The notes: generated from the letters alone by a model not told the origin. DNA of 64,000 nucleotides from Cricetomys ansorgei (GCA_026225945.1 JAMJFZ010000818.1:6933501-6997500), one strand, 5' to 3'. Shown: positions 22,929 through 34,835, numbered from the stretch's first letter. Numbers and translations are program-made.

Positions 22929-23804
22929 GTCTCTGTCTGACCTCCATGACCCAGACTGGTTCTGAAGTTGCTGAGCCTGCTTACCAGTCACCTAAATGAT
23001 GGTCCCACAGGGCCTTGATGTCTTGGGTGCTGGGTGTGTGTTTGTAAAGACAGTTTCAGCAGCCTTCTTGAAGGAGTGTCTCTGCCTCCTTCCAGAATGT
23101 TCTGACCCCTCTCTTTGATACCGTATGATTCTTGGGGCCAGGCCTGGGATCCTCCTATGGTGAAGAAGGTCTCAGGAACCAGGAGCCACTGTTGCTGGAC
23201 TGCCATCCCTGCTGTGTTGGTGGCCTCAGGCAGGTGCCCCAAGCTCAGATTGCTGTGCTAGACCCTGGCTGTGAACCCCAGTTACTACCAGCACTCCGCA
23301 GCCTGCAGGGTGAGGTGGGCAGCAGTCCTCCAAAAGCTCAGAGGTCCCAGTCACCTAGTCCTGTCTCTGGCAGTGCCGTTGGTGAAAAGCGTGAGCCAGG
23401 TAAGAGGCTGACCTGGGAGCTCTCGTGGTCTGACTACTGTGGGTTCTTCAATACTTGGCAGCAGGTAGGAGTTGGTGTGCAGCCTGTAGCTGCTCCTCCC
23501 CAGCTGCAGCTTGCAGGGGCTCTTGAGATGGCTGCATGGATTTTCAGAGGGTTAAAGTTAATTAAAGAGCTCTTCCATGCTTTCATTTCCTTGTATCTGT
23601 CAGCTATTTACATGCAAATGCGGGCCTGCCACTGAGGCCTGGAAAGGTGTCAACTTCACTGCACATCACGTGAGACAGTCACAGGGAGCCAGCCCAGCCC
23701 AATGCTAGGGTGCTTGTCCCACGCCCTCATGGACCACAAGGGAGGAGGCCTAAGCATACTCTTGTGGCCAAGTCAGCAGCAGACTTCTACCCCTGACGTG
23801 TCTG

Positions 23805-23945
23805 AGTGGCTGACTTGAATTTTCTCCATTAAGGCTGCTGCTTGCACTGTGTAGCTGAATGCATTATGCATGGTAATATATTTGCATAAGCAGTTTTGTA
23901 AATTAGGAGGATAGAGAGAGGAGCTACAAACTTTCTGAGTTCAGT
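23805..23945. promoter_or_regulatory. Candidate conserved island with POU-like sites
   Basis: It contains ATGCATTATGCAT (23859-23871, nearly palindromic) followed by GGTAATATATTTGCATAAG (TTTGCATA at 23881-23888). Paired ATGCA/TGCAT and octamer-like sequences resemble POU-factor sites. The role is inferred. Confidence 0.35.
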
Positions 23946-24339
23946 GCTGTGTTTCTCAGGAGCCCTCTTCCTGGCTAGGATATTCATTAGCAGTAGAAGT
24001 CAGTGAGGAGAGGTCCCGCATTTTGCATGGTGTCTTGAGGTGCATGTTGAGTGACTCAATGAATATAGGGACCTTGTGGGAGGTATTTAACTGTGGGGCC
24101 GGAGGCCATATTGCTGGGTTGCCCACAACATGAAAAGGGTAGTGGCTGCTAGTGTTCATTCTCAATAACAGGCAATCACCTGTTGTTGTTCCAGGGTGTT
24201 GTTCTCTCTCACCTCTGCCAATGGGCATGAACCAGCTTTCCCTCCCCCTTGGACAAAGCTGGGTGTACCCTGGGGCTTGCTTTATTGGCAGACTGCCAGG
24301 AAGACATACTAGGGTGGTTTAGTGTTGTGTTGCTTTTCC

Positions 24340-24560
24340 TGGGGTGACACATAGGAATATCCAGTCAAAGCATATGCTATGAATGACAGACCAAAGTACA
24401 ATTTCACCAGAATCTAGCTTGGAGAGATCAGTGAGTTCATTGAGCTTTTTTACAGCACACAGGTGAAGGGTTACTTACAGGGCATTGGTGACCCCCCAAA
24501 AATCTGTATCACCACAGTCTCAACCCATAATGAATGGAGATTTCATGGAGTTCCCCTTAG
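24340..24560. repeat. Rodent mid-repetitive fragment, family not named
   Basis: 'tttcaccagaatctagcttgg', 'gtgagttcattgagc', 'gggttacttacagggcattgg' and 'gtatcaccacagtc' resemble phrases of a common muroid dispersed repeat. I cannot name it or set the ends. Confidence 0.4.
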
Positions 24561-25605
24561 GACCAACCTGTCATGTCTCTATATGTTGGGAAAGAAAAAC
24601 TCAGTGTTCACAGAGAAACATGAACAAAGAGAAAATAACCTGGCGAGACAATTTTATTTTGCAAAAAGTGTGTGGCATGATGAAAACTGGGCTGTAAGCA
24701 CACGGGACAGGAAGTTCACTCAGTTTTTATTTTAACATATTTGGTAAGAGTGACTCATCCCATTGATGGAGCCCGACTTTACTGACATGATTGGCTAATT
24801 GATGCAAAGGGGAAGGTTGTGATAGAGAATAGAATCTCAGGACTATCTAGGTATGCTCGCATCTCCCAGGATCACTTTCAGGGTAGAGGAGGGATGGTGA
24901 GGGTAATAGTTGGAATCCCAGGCTGGATTACCTGACCCTTCATAGGGACAGTCAGTAGTTCCCTTACCGTTATGAAGGACCTAACTACCACTGTATTGTT
25001 CTGCTCTAGTTGTCATGGCTACAGTGACATGGAACACTTAGGTTCAGTATCACTTCTTGGTGGCCAACCTTGGTGATATGTGGCACCTGTGCACCAGGAA
25101 GAAGCCCTGTCCCAACGGGGCAAGGGAGGGGCAGTGGCCTGTTGCTGTGTTTTCTGCCTGCACAGCCAGATGCAACAGTGGTAAACAGTTTCCATTTCCA
25201 CTGACAGCAGAGGAGAGCTCAACTCTGTTCCATTTGATGCAGAGGTGACCGGCCTTTTCAAAGGGATAGTAGGAGAGTTTGGCGTCTGGGAAGTGACAAT
25301 TAAAAAAGTGGGTGAGAAGGTCAGTCAGGGTGAACGCAGCCAGACAGGCTGTGTGGAGCTGTGGCCATGGGAGTTAGGCTCCCCCTCTCGCTGAACCTAG
25401 GAGACTTTGACCTCATTCTTCCAGGTGATAGCATTTCAAAGGAATGCTCTTTAACTCTAGGAGACCTGCACACAGATACATTAGAGGGCCAGAGGATGGG
25501 GTGCAGTGTACAGGCTCTTCTGTTCCCTCTTTCATGCCACGAGACTGTGCAGGTCAGGTGCTTGGCTCCTGCTGGCACCAGTTCACAGAGCTGCTCCCCT
25601 CTCAT

Positions 25606-25930
25606 CTTTTATTTGTGGTTCTGGAGACTGAACACAGGACTTTGCAGTATCAGGCAAATAGTCTGTCACTGAGCCTCCCTCCTAAGTCCAATTCTGTGAT
25701 TCCAGGCTAGCATGTGCTACTGCTGAGCCTTTTCCCCAGGCTCTCAGTGGAGGGATTCTAGGCAAGTGCTCCTCCACTGAGCCCCACCTCCTGCTCCTTA
25801 ATTGGATTCTAGGCAGGTGCTCTATGCTAAGCCCAGCCCTTTTTCTATGCTACAGTCTAGACTAGCTTTGAACTTCTAGTCCTCCTGCCTCAGCCTCCTA
25901 AGCAGCTGGAGTATCAGGTAAACATCACCA
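25606..25930 (-). repeat. B4-type SINE with degraded ID units (antisense)
   Basis: On the plus strand: a reversed ID 3' end ('ggttctggagactgaacacagg'), then three degraded ID-like units around 25690-25840 recognisable by GGATTCTAGGCAAGTGCTC and GGATTCTAGGCAGGTGCTC, then a reversed B1-like arm ('gaacttctagtcctcctgcctcagcc'). It is the oldest-looking member of the tandem-ID group in this window. Confidence 0.55.
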
Positions 25931-26112
25931 AAGGCTGGCTTTCTCCCACTGGTTATGTATGCTGTTTCATTATCGTGGTGCTTTTTAAAAATGATGGTCT
26001 GTTCTGTTATAAAATAAATAAAGCACCCCAACACAGCTTCCCAGTGGTTCTGCAAGGCAGATCCACCATCCGCTGGCCCACAGCAGCAGCAGAGGCTCCC
26101 AGATGAGGGAGA

Positions 26113-26535
26113 GTGGTGGTTCTTACCAAGCACCCATCTGGACCTTGATCATAGGTCTGGACCTGTGAACTGACAGAATGCACAGAGTCTCCGAGAGAAT
26201 GTTGTCAGTGAAACATCTCGGTTTATTGAAGCAAGGGTGGTTACATATATAGGATAAAGGCAGGGGAGGGTCTTTGGTACCCAGGGACAGGAGCCATTGG
26301 TTAAGGCAAGGATACTGGAGTAGCTCCATTTGCATGTGGGGCTCAAGTCTAAGGGTCAAAGTCCTGCAAGGGCACCTTCTGCATCAGGTGTGGTCCCACA
26401 GGGAAAAGAGGAAGGCATTTATCTGTAAATAGGCTCAGCCTTCCAGCTACAGCGCAGATAAGCACCAACAAAGCCACATTCTTTTTAATATTTAGCTGGG
26501 TTCTGGCCAGGGCTAAAAAAGTGGGGAGCAACCGA
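26113..26535 (-). mobile_element. Solitary endogenous retrovirus LTR (antisense)
   Basis: Read on the minus strand it has the order of an LTR: a U3 with a CCAAT box (complement of 26296-26300), a TATA-like TATATAT (about 26245-26251), an AATAAA signal (complement of 26222-26227) and then a presumed R/U5 region with 'ctctcggagactctgtgc'. The short gap between TATA and AATAAA is a feature of beta-retrovirus-like (ERVK-type) LTRs. No internal gag-pol sequence and no second LTR flank it, so it is probably a recombined solo LTR. The boundaries are approximate; I did not see an unambiguous target-site duplication. Confidence 0.65.
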
Positions 26536-28837
26536 ACTCCTGCTGCTCTCAGGGTGAGAAATCGGGGTTCAGGGCATGCTTTGACCTACTCTTAGCTCTT
26601 GGACAGCCCTACACTGTTCTTAAGTACTGGTAGCAGATGCACAGATAGATAGGAACTGCAGTCCTAATAGGGGATGTGGGTCAAATGATCTGGCTTTATC
26701 AGACAAAAGGGCAATCACTGTCACAGCCTCTTAACAGCCAGGATGTAGGAGTGCTGGCCTGTGCACCTCAGAGAGTACCTAGGGTCCCTGACTGATGACA
26801 ACTGTTCAGGAGCACTGTGCTCTGGGGATAACATTGTGCCCTTGGGAGAATAGGTTATGTGGTCTGAGTGGCACATGTTTATATAAAAGTGAACAATTGA
26901 GTGGGTGGATGGCAGGCAGCACAAGTCCAGGGTTCTCTCTGGTGGACTTGAATCAGCAGGGGGCAAGAGGGATCTCTGGGCTGCAGGCATAGAGCTGTGG
27001 ATACCCCAGTGTGTGTGTCTTGCTTACTATAGATGCAACAGTATCTTGAGCATCCTACACACAGTAGCACATACCCCTCCTTGCTCTGACATTGGAGAGC
27101 ATCCTAGAAGGGGAAGGGCCCTACTGTAGTGGGTATACCCTGCACAGCCACCACTGAGGTTGGGTGGGAAATGGAAAGTGCGACTGAGAGCTTGTTGGAG
27201 TGTCAGCGCAGAGCACACTCACACCGCCACCTTCATAAGCAAAGTAATCAGGGTGCACCACAGCACCCAGCAGCCTCCTGAGAGCACTCCTGTGAGTGCT
27301 GGAGGGCAGTGAGGCAGTGCTGGCCAGCCCATGTGTCTGTCCTGGCTGGCGTGAGCAGGGCAAGAGGGTAACATGGGCCTGGAGTCTCCAGTGGTTTGTG
27401 CAGCTCCCCTTGAGCATGGTCCTTCTCTGTAGTTGTGGCTTCAAGTGGTAGGTTCCACCCCATGTATCTGCAGTGGGAGACCAGGGCCAGCTCCAGTCTT
27501 CAGTCACACTGATGAGGTGTCACTTGAATGCGCATGACAAACAGTAAGTTGCTATTTTCAGCCTTCTCCCAGTGGCTTCCAACCCAAGTCCTTCTGGAGA
27601 GAAAACACCAAGTGAACTCCAGTGGTAGGGCGGCTCACAGGCTGCCGGAGCTAGCCTCAGAATGGTCCAGGTCATCAGGAACATAGGAAAGCCAGCACGG
27701 TTGCTGGAGCCTGTGCTACCAGGCAGTGTGGTGTCATGCATAGATCCTGGGGTGATGGATCCTGGAGAGCAGGGGAGCAGGGGGTGGGGAGAACTGAGGC
27801 AGCTGGATGTCTCTGTGTTAGCTAGGAGCCATTGCCTGTGCCCTGAGTGTGTGACGAGAACATGGGCTGGGAGTGGTTTGTGACATGTCTGCTATCTTCC
27901 CATTCTTTATAATTCTAAAACAGTTCTGAAAAATACAGCCTGTTACTAGGGAGGAGAAGCCAGCCTGACTTTTCTCTGGCAGAGGCGTGGGGCTGTGCTG
28001 TCTGCTGAGGGTGGAACCTCCTCTGGTGTGCCGGGGTTGGGGAAGAGAGGCGAGTGATGGCAGGAGTGAGGGTTTCCAGAGGTGGTCTGCATTCAACTGA
28101 CCATTTCCTACCATGTGGGTGCCCACCTGGAGACAACCTGGCTTTGGGCCGCTAAGTGTATGACACCATTCCGTTTCCCATGTCTCCTTGCAGCACGTGG
28201 CCTCTGCCCTGCAGCTGTGACACAGCAACTCTGTTTATAGAATGTCAGGCAAGGGCCTTATCCTTGGGGATGTGCATAGCGTGTCATGGCTCTCTCTAGG
28301 GCAACTTTCTTTCCAAGCCCTGTCTTCTAGGGTCCTGGCTGTCATCAGAGGGCAGCAGTGAGTTGTGGGCCTTGGCTTTACCTCTGTACAGGCTGAGAGA
28401 AGCCTCCAGCAGTAGGCTGGGCACTGGTCCTGGTCAGACGGGATGCTTTGTCCAGCGTGTGTTCAGCCTTTCGACATTGTGATATGATGTCGTTATCTAC
28501 AAAGTTCAGGCTCACAGTTGAGTTACACCTGCCCTTCCCCTCAACACACAAATCTCATAATGTTTTAGGTAAGTTTGTGATTTGTGCTGGGCTGCATTCA
28601 TAACTGTCCTAAGGTACACGTGACTCTGGCTGGACAAGAATGGATGCTGACTTATGGGTTTAAGATCCTCGCCTATGGTTCCCTTTCACACTCACACAGT
28701 AGCTGGAAACCCCAGCTCATGTTTCTCAGCATGCCCTGGGATTTGGCCTCTGTGCCCTTAGGCTCGACACCAAGTCTTTTAGCTTTTCCAAGCTTGTGGC
28801 TCCAACCTCTATGTTTGATCCTGACACCACATAAACT
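26536..28837. other. Unique intronic stretch, nothing recognised
   Basis: GC-rich, repeat-poor intronic sequence with no exon signature. Open frames up to 136 codons show no family features. Confidence 0.55.
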
Positions 28838-28975
28838 AAATAAGGTGGCTCACAACTGTTATCCCAGCACTTAGGAGGTAGTAGTAAGAGGACTGGAAAT
28901 TTAAGGAAATCTTTGGCTGCAAAGTGAACTTGGGCTACTGGAGACCTTGTTTTAAAAACAAGCAAGCAAACCATA
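28838..28975 (+). repeat. B1-like SINE, diverged (sense)
   Basis: 'aaggtggctcacaactgttatcccagcacttaggagg' to 'gagaccttgttttaaaaacaagcaagc' follows the B1 order with an A-rich tail. Confidence 0.6.
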
Positions 28976-31056
28976 AAGAAAGCCATTTGGAAAGCCCATC
29001 ACATCACATCCTTCCCCAAGATGGTACTGAACACACATTTGTGCCTCCCTCCTCCCTCCTGTCTCCACACTCACTCCCATCAGTAGTTATGTAAGTGCTG
29101 GGGCCAACTTCGTGTTCACCACAGAACATGCCATTGTAACAAGTGCCCAGTCCCTGATACTCTGCTTCTCTGTAGAGTGCCCCTGCGTGCCCCTGCCTTC
29201 TGTGTGGTTTGGTGGTCTCTGACTTTCCACCTGTCCCATTGGCATGAGCAAGCTCTGATAGCTTTACCTGCTGGTAGAGTTGTTGGGTTCAGGGTCTGTA
29301 TACTTCTGGGATCTTGGCCGGCATTGTGTGCCGGGTTCCCAGAAAGCACTAGTTAGTGGGTGTTCTTTCAAGGACACCCCTGCACTTTACCGTCTCCTGT
29401 GCTTGAGTGATAGTTTTTATCGATGTATCCTACACACCCTCCCGTGTTTATTTGTTAGTTACATTTCTCCTGCTGACTGTTTATTTTAGCCTTTGGGTTG
29501 GTTAGATTTTTGTCAACTTGCATAGTGTTTGGTAAGACATTTGCTGTCGCCCTCACATCACAGTGTGCCTGCCTGTGGAACACTCTCCTTTGTCTACACT
29601 TCTGCTGGCAGGTGTTCAGGGAAGACACTGCTTCACCAGGCATCACTTTCAGGAATTTTTCCTTTTACTGGTCTGTTGTACCAGTACCTATGCTGTCACA
29701 GGGACTCATGTGTCATCTGGCAGCTGGTGTTGCCAGTGGATTTTGCCTGGGGCTTTTAATTCCCTGACTGGGAAGCCAGGGGAGACGATGGAGACTCTGT
29801 GATGGGTTGATGTGTGGCTGCCATTGAGACCCTTACTGGGGTCCATGCTGGGGTGCACGTCACTCCTATAGGCACTGGAATTGTGATGCAGCGGCTATGT
29901 TGGCAGTAACCTATGGTCACCCGCTGCCAGAAGCCTCTCCATTCTCTCACCCTTGATTCAGGTAGCACAGGTTTGATAAAAAGAAATCTAGAAATGGGCA
30001 GAATAGGTGACCTCCCCTGTAACTGCCCCCCTCCCATGGGCTAAGCAAAGTCACCTTGCAGGATCTTTGTTTTCTTGAAAAGAATGGTCCATAACTGTGA
30101 GTCCCCACGCTAGTGACGGCTGCATGCGAGCTATGGAGGGATCATGTCTGCAGCTTTGTGTGCTGTTTGCCAGCTGAACTTGGGTTTGCAGTGCTGCTTT
30201 CTTAGCTTGTAGCAAGAGTTCACAAGAGTGTTCCCCAGGTCTTACTTTGGGTCCTGAGAACAGCACACTGTCTGACTTGGCTCAGTCCTTCCAGATGGAT
30301 GGATGTCTGGTCATTGGCAGTAATAGCGAGGCTTGAGCCATGCAGTGGGAGGGGCCTTAGTTGGGTAGGCAGACAGGCAGTCACAGAGTGAAGACAAGGT
30401 TGTGATTTTGGCCAGCACTCTGAGGTGCCTAGCTGCCTGTAATGACCCTGGTGAACCAGCTGCTCAGCATTATAAAACTGAAAAAATGACAAAGTTGATG
30501 GATTCAGTCTCTTCCTCACTGATAGGGAAGCAGGGGGTTGGAGGGACCAGGGACTGTCTGAGGCTGGCAGAGCCAGGCTCGACATCCAGGGCTACAGCTG
30601 CATTGAGTGCTGCAGGTCGGGTCCTCCGCCTTTGTCTGCATCCCGTGGCGTTGCTTGAGTAGCCGTGACACTGTGCTAGGCCTGAGGCCCAGTCATAGTC
30701 TCTCTGCCCCATCATCTTAGACTTTGTTTCTCCCTTTCTTTCTGAGGACACTGAGGGAGGGGCCTGCGATGGGACAGTTAGTGAGACTTCATCACTTTGC
30801 GGCTCTTGCTGTCACCCCAGGAAGATCAGCTCTAATGCATTGCTCACAGAGTCACCCTCACTGGTGAGGCACAGAACTGGCTCAGGGTGGGTGCTGGGAA
30901 TGTATTATACAAGTAGCGCAAATGAAATGGAGTTTGTAATAGAGCAGTGTGAAGCCCGAGTAAGATTGCTTCAGGAAGGCTCAATTGATTCCCACTCCTT
31001 CCTACAATAGGTGTTGTAGAGCTTTTTTTCCCGGAGGTTGAAATTGCAGGAACACA

Positions 31057-31091
31057 GTGTGTGTGTGTGTGTGTGCGCGCGCGCGCGCACG
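31057..31091. repeat. (GT)n(GC)n alternating tract, Z-DNA prone
   Basis: Nine GT repeats pass directly into eight GC/CA steps (GCGCGCGCGCGCGCAC). Alternating G-C steps are the best Z-DNA formers, and this is the only long CpG run in the window. Confidence 0.9.
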
Positions 31092-31784
31092 TTGGGGGGT
31101 GGCTTGTGGTATGAAGTGCTGAGGGCCTTCTCGTCTCCTGTCCCCTCCAGCAGGGGGCTAGGCAGGAAGTAGTCATAGGCAATGGATCAGGGAGGGAGGC
31201 TGGCTGGGGTATGTGTGGTGCTGTCTGTACCATTTTCCAAGCCAGAAGAAGGTAGTGAGCATATGGGGCACAGGGAAACAAACTCTCTTCTTGTCCTTTC
31301 TTTTTGAGTAGCCATTACAGTAGGCTGCCCACAGCCAGCCAGATACATTCACAAGTGCAGCCACATGCCTGGGAGTGGACTCTGCTGGCTGTTCTAGTGG
31401 GGCTCTGCAGAAACTGGTGGCCAGAGGTGGCTCATTGGCAGATGAGACGACCACACTAGGAGGTTTACTACAGTTCAGGGAGAAGTCTTAGATCCGGGGA
31501 AGGAGGTTTTGAAGCCCTGAGGCAGGCCGCCAGGGTTCAGAGACTGACTGTTTGCTGACTGTCCCCTCAGAGTATAGAGTACTTGCTGTGCCTCACAAGC
31601 CCTGTTGTCCCCACCTCCTGCAGAGTGCAGTGGCTGATGGTCGCCAATAGAAGTTACTGTTTCTCTGCTCTCTGTGCATTGTCCATGGGCATGAGTTGAC
31701 AGCTTCCTGCACAGTTGGAAGGGCTGAGCTTCCAGCTCCCTAGCCCTGGCCCACCAGGAAGCACAGCACATGGGAACAGACCTG

Positions 31785-32050
31785 GGACCTTGTTTAATCG
31801 GCTCTAATTGGCCTAAGTGATCAGTGTGCTAATTCTAAATTAGCCTTATCTACTCATGAAGGAATCGAAGCAAGAAATGCGTTTGGTAACACTTTGTTAG
31901 CGCTTTGTTCAAGAGACTGTATGGAAATTAATAGAATTGCATTTCGCTAAAATTATCCTCTTGTACCCTCCTCATCATCAGTGGGACTGGCCTCACCCAA
32001 TTAACCACGTTTAATGAGCTGTGATGACTGTGAACACTTTGGTCCCTAGA
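31785..32050. promoter_or_regulatory. Candidate conserved non-coding element (TAAT-rich)
   Basis: A 250-bp island dense in homeodomain-type cores: TTTAATCGGCTCTAATTGGC (31793-31812), GTGCTAATTCTAAATTAGCC (31825-31844), 'aaattaatagaattgcatttcgctaaaattatcc' from about 31925, and CCAATTAACCACGTTTAATG (31998-32017). It has no repeat content. This is the best enhancer-like stretch in the window by eye. Confidence 0.45.
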
Positions 32051-32727
32051 GAGTTTGTCTACACCCCTTGTTCAAACAACCACTGGGGGCATATTTTGTT
32101 TCTCTCCTTGCTTCTGAGTGCAATGCAGGGCAGCCACCTCACTCTGTGTTCCACCTTGTGTCTCTGGGCCCCTTTCTCATAGTCAGTACCCTGTGGACAC
32201 ACAGGTTTGGACACAGTAAGGCCTGATGGTCTCTCAGTTGCATCTTTGAAACTCCCTTAGCATCCTCCCTGACCTTAGAATACCACTTAGAATGTCAGAG
32301 ATCTGGCAGATGGTGAGGACCAGTCTGGCCTGGGAGCCTTGTGCCACAGCTGATGTGAGTGTAGGCTGGCTGTTCTCAGACTCCTCACCCTTTCCCATTT
32401 CTCCTTGTCTTTTCTGTCATTAGTGATGATCCTAGCTCTCAGATTAATCTGAAACTGGGGTCCTTGCTAGCCACCCTTGCCTCCCACATTCTCATGCTAG
32501 GCCACACATTGCCTTCTCCTTTCCCTTAGCATCCCATTGTTACCCACCATGAATGCTCATTGGGAAACACTGTGTGTGTGTCGGGGAGGTGGTCCTTCCA
32601 CTTCCTGTTGGGTCAGTGGTTGAACAAGAAAGTTGGCCTCAGATCGATGCCGTTGGTCCAGCTGTCTGCAGGTATGCAGTGTACTTTTGAAACCACAGAT
32701 AGCTTTCCAAATAAAAAGTTTCATGGC

Positions 32728-32818
32728 AAGTGGAGCATGATGGTGCATGCTATAATCCCAGAACTCAGGATACTGAGGTAGGAGGATTACCATGAGTTCA
32801 AGGCCAGCCTGGGCCACA
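32728..32818 (+). repeat. B1 fragment (sense)
   Basis: 'aagtggagcatgatggtgcatgctataatcccagaactc' to 'gagttcaaggccagcctgggcc' is the left part of a B1-type element. Confidence 0.7.
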
Positions 32819-33084
32819 TCACTCTTCTCTGTTTGTAATGAGATCAGTGTGTCTGCAGACCTCTACAGGACAAGTAGTCACTAGGCTCTGGTATCTTTTG
32901 GCTCCTTGCCACCCCCAGAGCCAACCTAACTGTAAGCTTTGCCTGGTTTTGAATTTCATTTTAATGTATTTCTGCACACATAACTGCTGTGGTTGGCTTC
33001 TTTTGTTCACAGTGCTGGGCACAGTGGTTTTTAACCACTGAGAGTGCCACATCTCTTTCCTTCCTCCTAGTGGAGGGCATTTGG

Positions 33085-33410
33085 ATGTCTTCCTACCCAG
33101 CAGCAGCGAACAGTGCTGCTGTGAGTTTTCTGGCCAAGGGCTTGGGTGTAGTGTTTCTGTCTGTTCCTGTGTCCACAAGTGCACTGCTCACTGGGAGCTC
33201 AGCATGACGATCCCTGAGCAGCAGCAGCATTCAGCATGCGTTCACTTCCCTCTGCTTCCTAACTGTGGCTGTGCTGGGACCAACTGTTTCAGCCTCCTGC
33301 TGCCTTGACTTGCCCACTGTGCTTGACCGCATCCTTGAACTGTGAGCCAGAAGAAACCTTTCTCCCTGCAGCTGCTTCTGTATTTATGTTAGGAATAGGA
33401 AAGGAATGAA
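33085..33410 (+). repeat. Rodent dispersed repeat fragment, family not named
   Basis: The 3' part, 'ttgaactgtgagccagaagaaacctttctcc', is the characteristic end phrase of a common muroid repeat. The start is uncertain. Confidence 0.5.
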
Positions 33411-33624
33411 GGCAGTCACCAACATGACTTGGATACAATATTTTCTTTGGCCTGTGGCTGTTCACTGGGGTAATAGACAGTACATTATGACTCCCTAGAA
33501 AATGGAACACAGCAAACCCCATTGCTTATTTGATGTGATGATTCATAAGGTTCTTGATTCTGGTCACTTGCCTTTTGTTTAAATAAGTGATTGCTTCAGT
33601 TAATGTGGTTTTATCTGCCCCTGA

Positions 33625-33960
33625 GTTACTTTTATGTACCTGTGACAAGATTCCTGGCAGAAGCAACTTAAAGGAGGAAGGATTTATTTTGGTTCATGTT
33701 TCAGTGGATACACCTCATCACGCCGAGGAATGCATGACGGCTGCAGCTCACAGATGGTCACATCACAGTGGTAGACATGAAGCAGAGAGCTTGGGACAAA
33801 ACCAGAAGTGGATATCACCTTCATAGTCTGCCCTCCTTCTATCCCCAACCAACCCCCAGCAACCCTCTTCTGCTCAGGAGGCCGTAAAGTCCTAAAAGTT
33901 CCACACCTTCTGTAGACAGCGCCCCCAGCTGGAGACGCAGTGCTGTTTCTTCAGTCTGTG
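33625..33960 (+). repeat. Rodent dispersed repeat (non-SINE), family not named
   Basis: 'acctgtgacaagattcctggcagaagcaacttaaaggagg' and 'aggatttattttggttcatg' are typical of the family also seen at 34085 and, in diverged form, 37085, 39105 and 45490. The Tyr/His-rich frames inside are not genes. Confidence 0.7.
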
Positions 33961-34084
33961 TTGGAAGCCTGGGAAAGTAAAGTTAGATATAAAGGTGACA
34001 AAGGTATGAGAGGCAACAACAGATATAGTCACCAGCAAGAGGCAGAGGGAAGCAGGCAAAAAGCAACTGCTTTTCTCTGAGACT

Positions 34085-34573
34085 CCTTATGTTTGTGTAT
34101 AGTAGTCACTATTCTGTTGATGGAAAAGAAAGGTTTATTTTGGCTTATGGTCCCAGAGGGAAATAGTCCATCATGGTGAGGGAGGCGAGAGAGTGATGGC
34201 AGGGAGTAGAAAGTTGGCTGATCACATTTTCACTCACACCCAGGAAGCAAAGAGCAAGCACAGGAAGTTGGACAAGGCTATAAATAAAACCCCAAAGCCT
34301 GTCCCTAGTGCATACTTTTTCCAGTACAGCTACATCACTAAAGGCTCCATAACCTCCCAAACAGCACCATCACGGTGGCCCCGCTGTTCAAATACAGAAG
34401 CCTATGGGGGATATTTCTCATTCTAACCACCACATTGAGCCACTGCCAGAAGGCACCATCCACTCTGGAGGAGGGTCTTCCCCTTAGTTAAACCTTCCAG
34501 GAAATATCCTTACAGACCTGCCCAGAGTGTGTTGTTGATTCCTGTCGAATTGACAGTTGAGATTAACCATCAC
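34085..34573 (+). repeat. Rodent dispersed repeat, chimeric or nested
   Basis: One part ends 'gatatttctcattctaaccacc' near 34430; directly after it a second end part follows ('gcactgccagaaggcacc'-like to 'gattaaccatcacag' at about 34573). Two ends in a row suggest one copy lies inside another or that the copies recombined. Confidence 0.6.
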
Positions 34574-34611
34574 AGTACCTTTCCCCAAATGTTACTTCTA
34601 ACCAGTTCTTT

Positions 34612-34835
34612 CCTGCAGTAGTGGGGACTGAACCTAGGGGCTGAACCCAGGGCCTTGTTCAGCAAGCACTGTACGGCTGAACTGCGCCCCAGTCCTCTTG
34701 TGCTTCATTTGAGACAGAGTCTCATTAACTCACCCAGGCTGGCCTCGCACTTGCCCTGCCACCCAGGCAGCCCTTGAACTTTGGCCCCAGCTGCATTGGT
34801 GAGGAACCAGGCTCTGTTTATCCTCTGTGATCTTG
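34612..34835 (-). repeat. B4-type SINE with a single ID (antisense)
   Basis: A reversed ID ('ggactgaacctaggggctgaacccagggcc' to 'gaactgcgccccag') precedes a reversed B1-like arm ('gagacagagtctcattaactc'). It carries no tandem array, so it is a useful contrast to the other B4-type copies. Confidence 0.65.

Larger units (their letters stand above)
20008..25605. other. SINE-poor 5.6-kb intronic region
   Basis: Almost no young repeat is visible here, in contrast to the flanks. It holds three candidate conserved islands (20575-20800, 22135-22445, 23805-23945), a small minisatellite (22875-22928) and a weakly recognised rodent repeat around 24340-24560. No exon is supported; the 167-codon open frame at 23132-23635 has no known features. 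Confidence 0.6.
28976..32727. other. Repeat-poor intronic region
   Basis: Mostly unique sequence. It contains an alternating purine-pyrimidine tract (31057-31091) and a strong candidate conserved island (31785-32050). No exon is supported. Confidence 0.55.

Noticed and set aside
23132..23635. Open frame of 167 codons on the plus strand.
   Set aside because: Low-complexity Q/P/L/V composition, no known motif; it lies in intronic DNA without exon borders.
26113..26535. Full endogenous provirus.
   Set aside because: No gag, pol or env similarity and no second LTR within several kilobases on either side, so only a solo LTR is supported.
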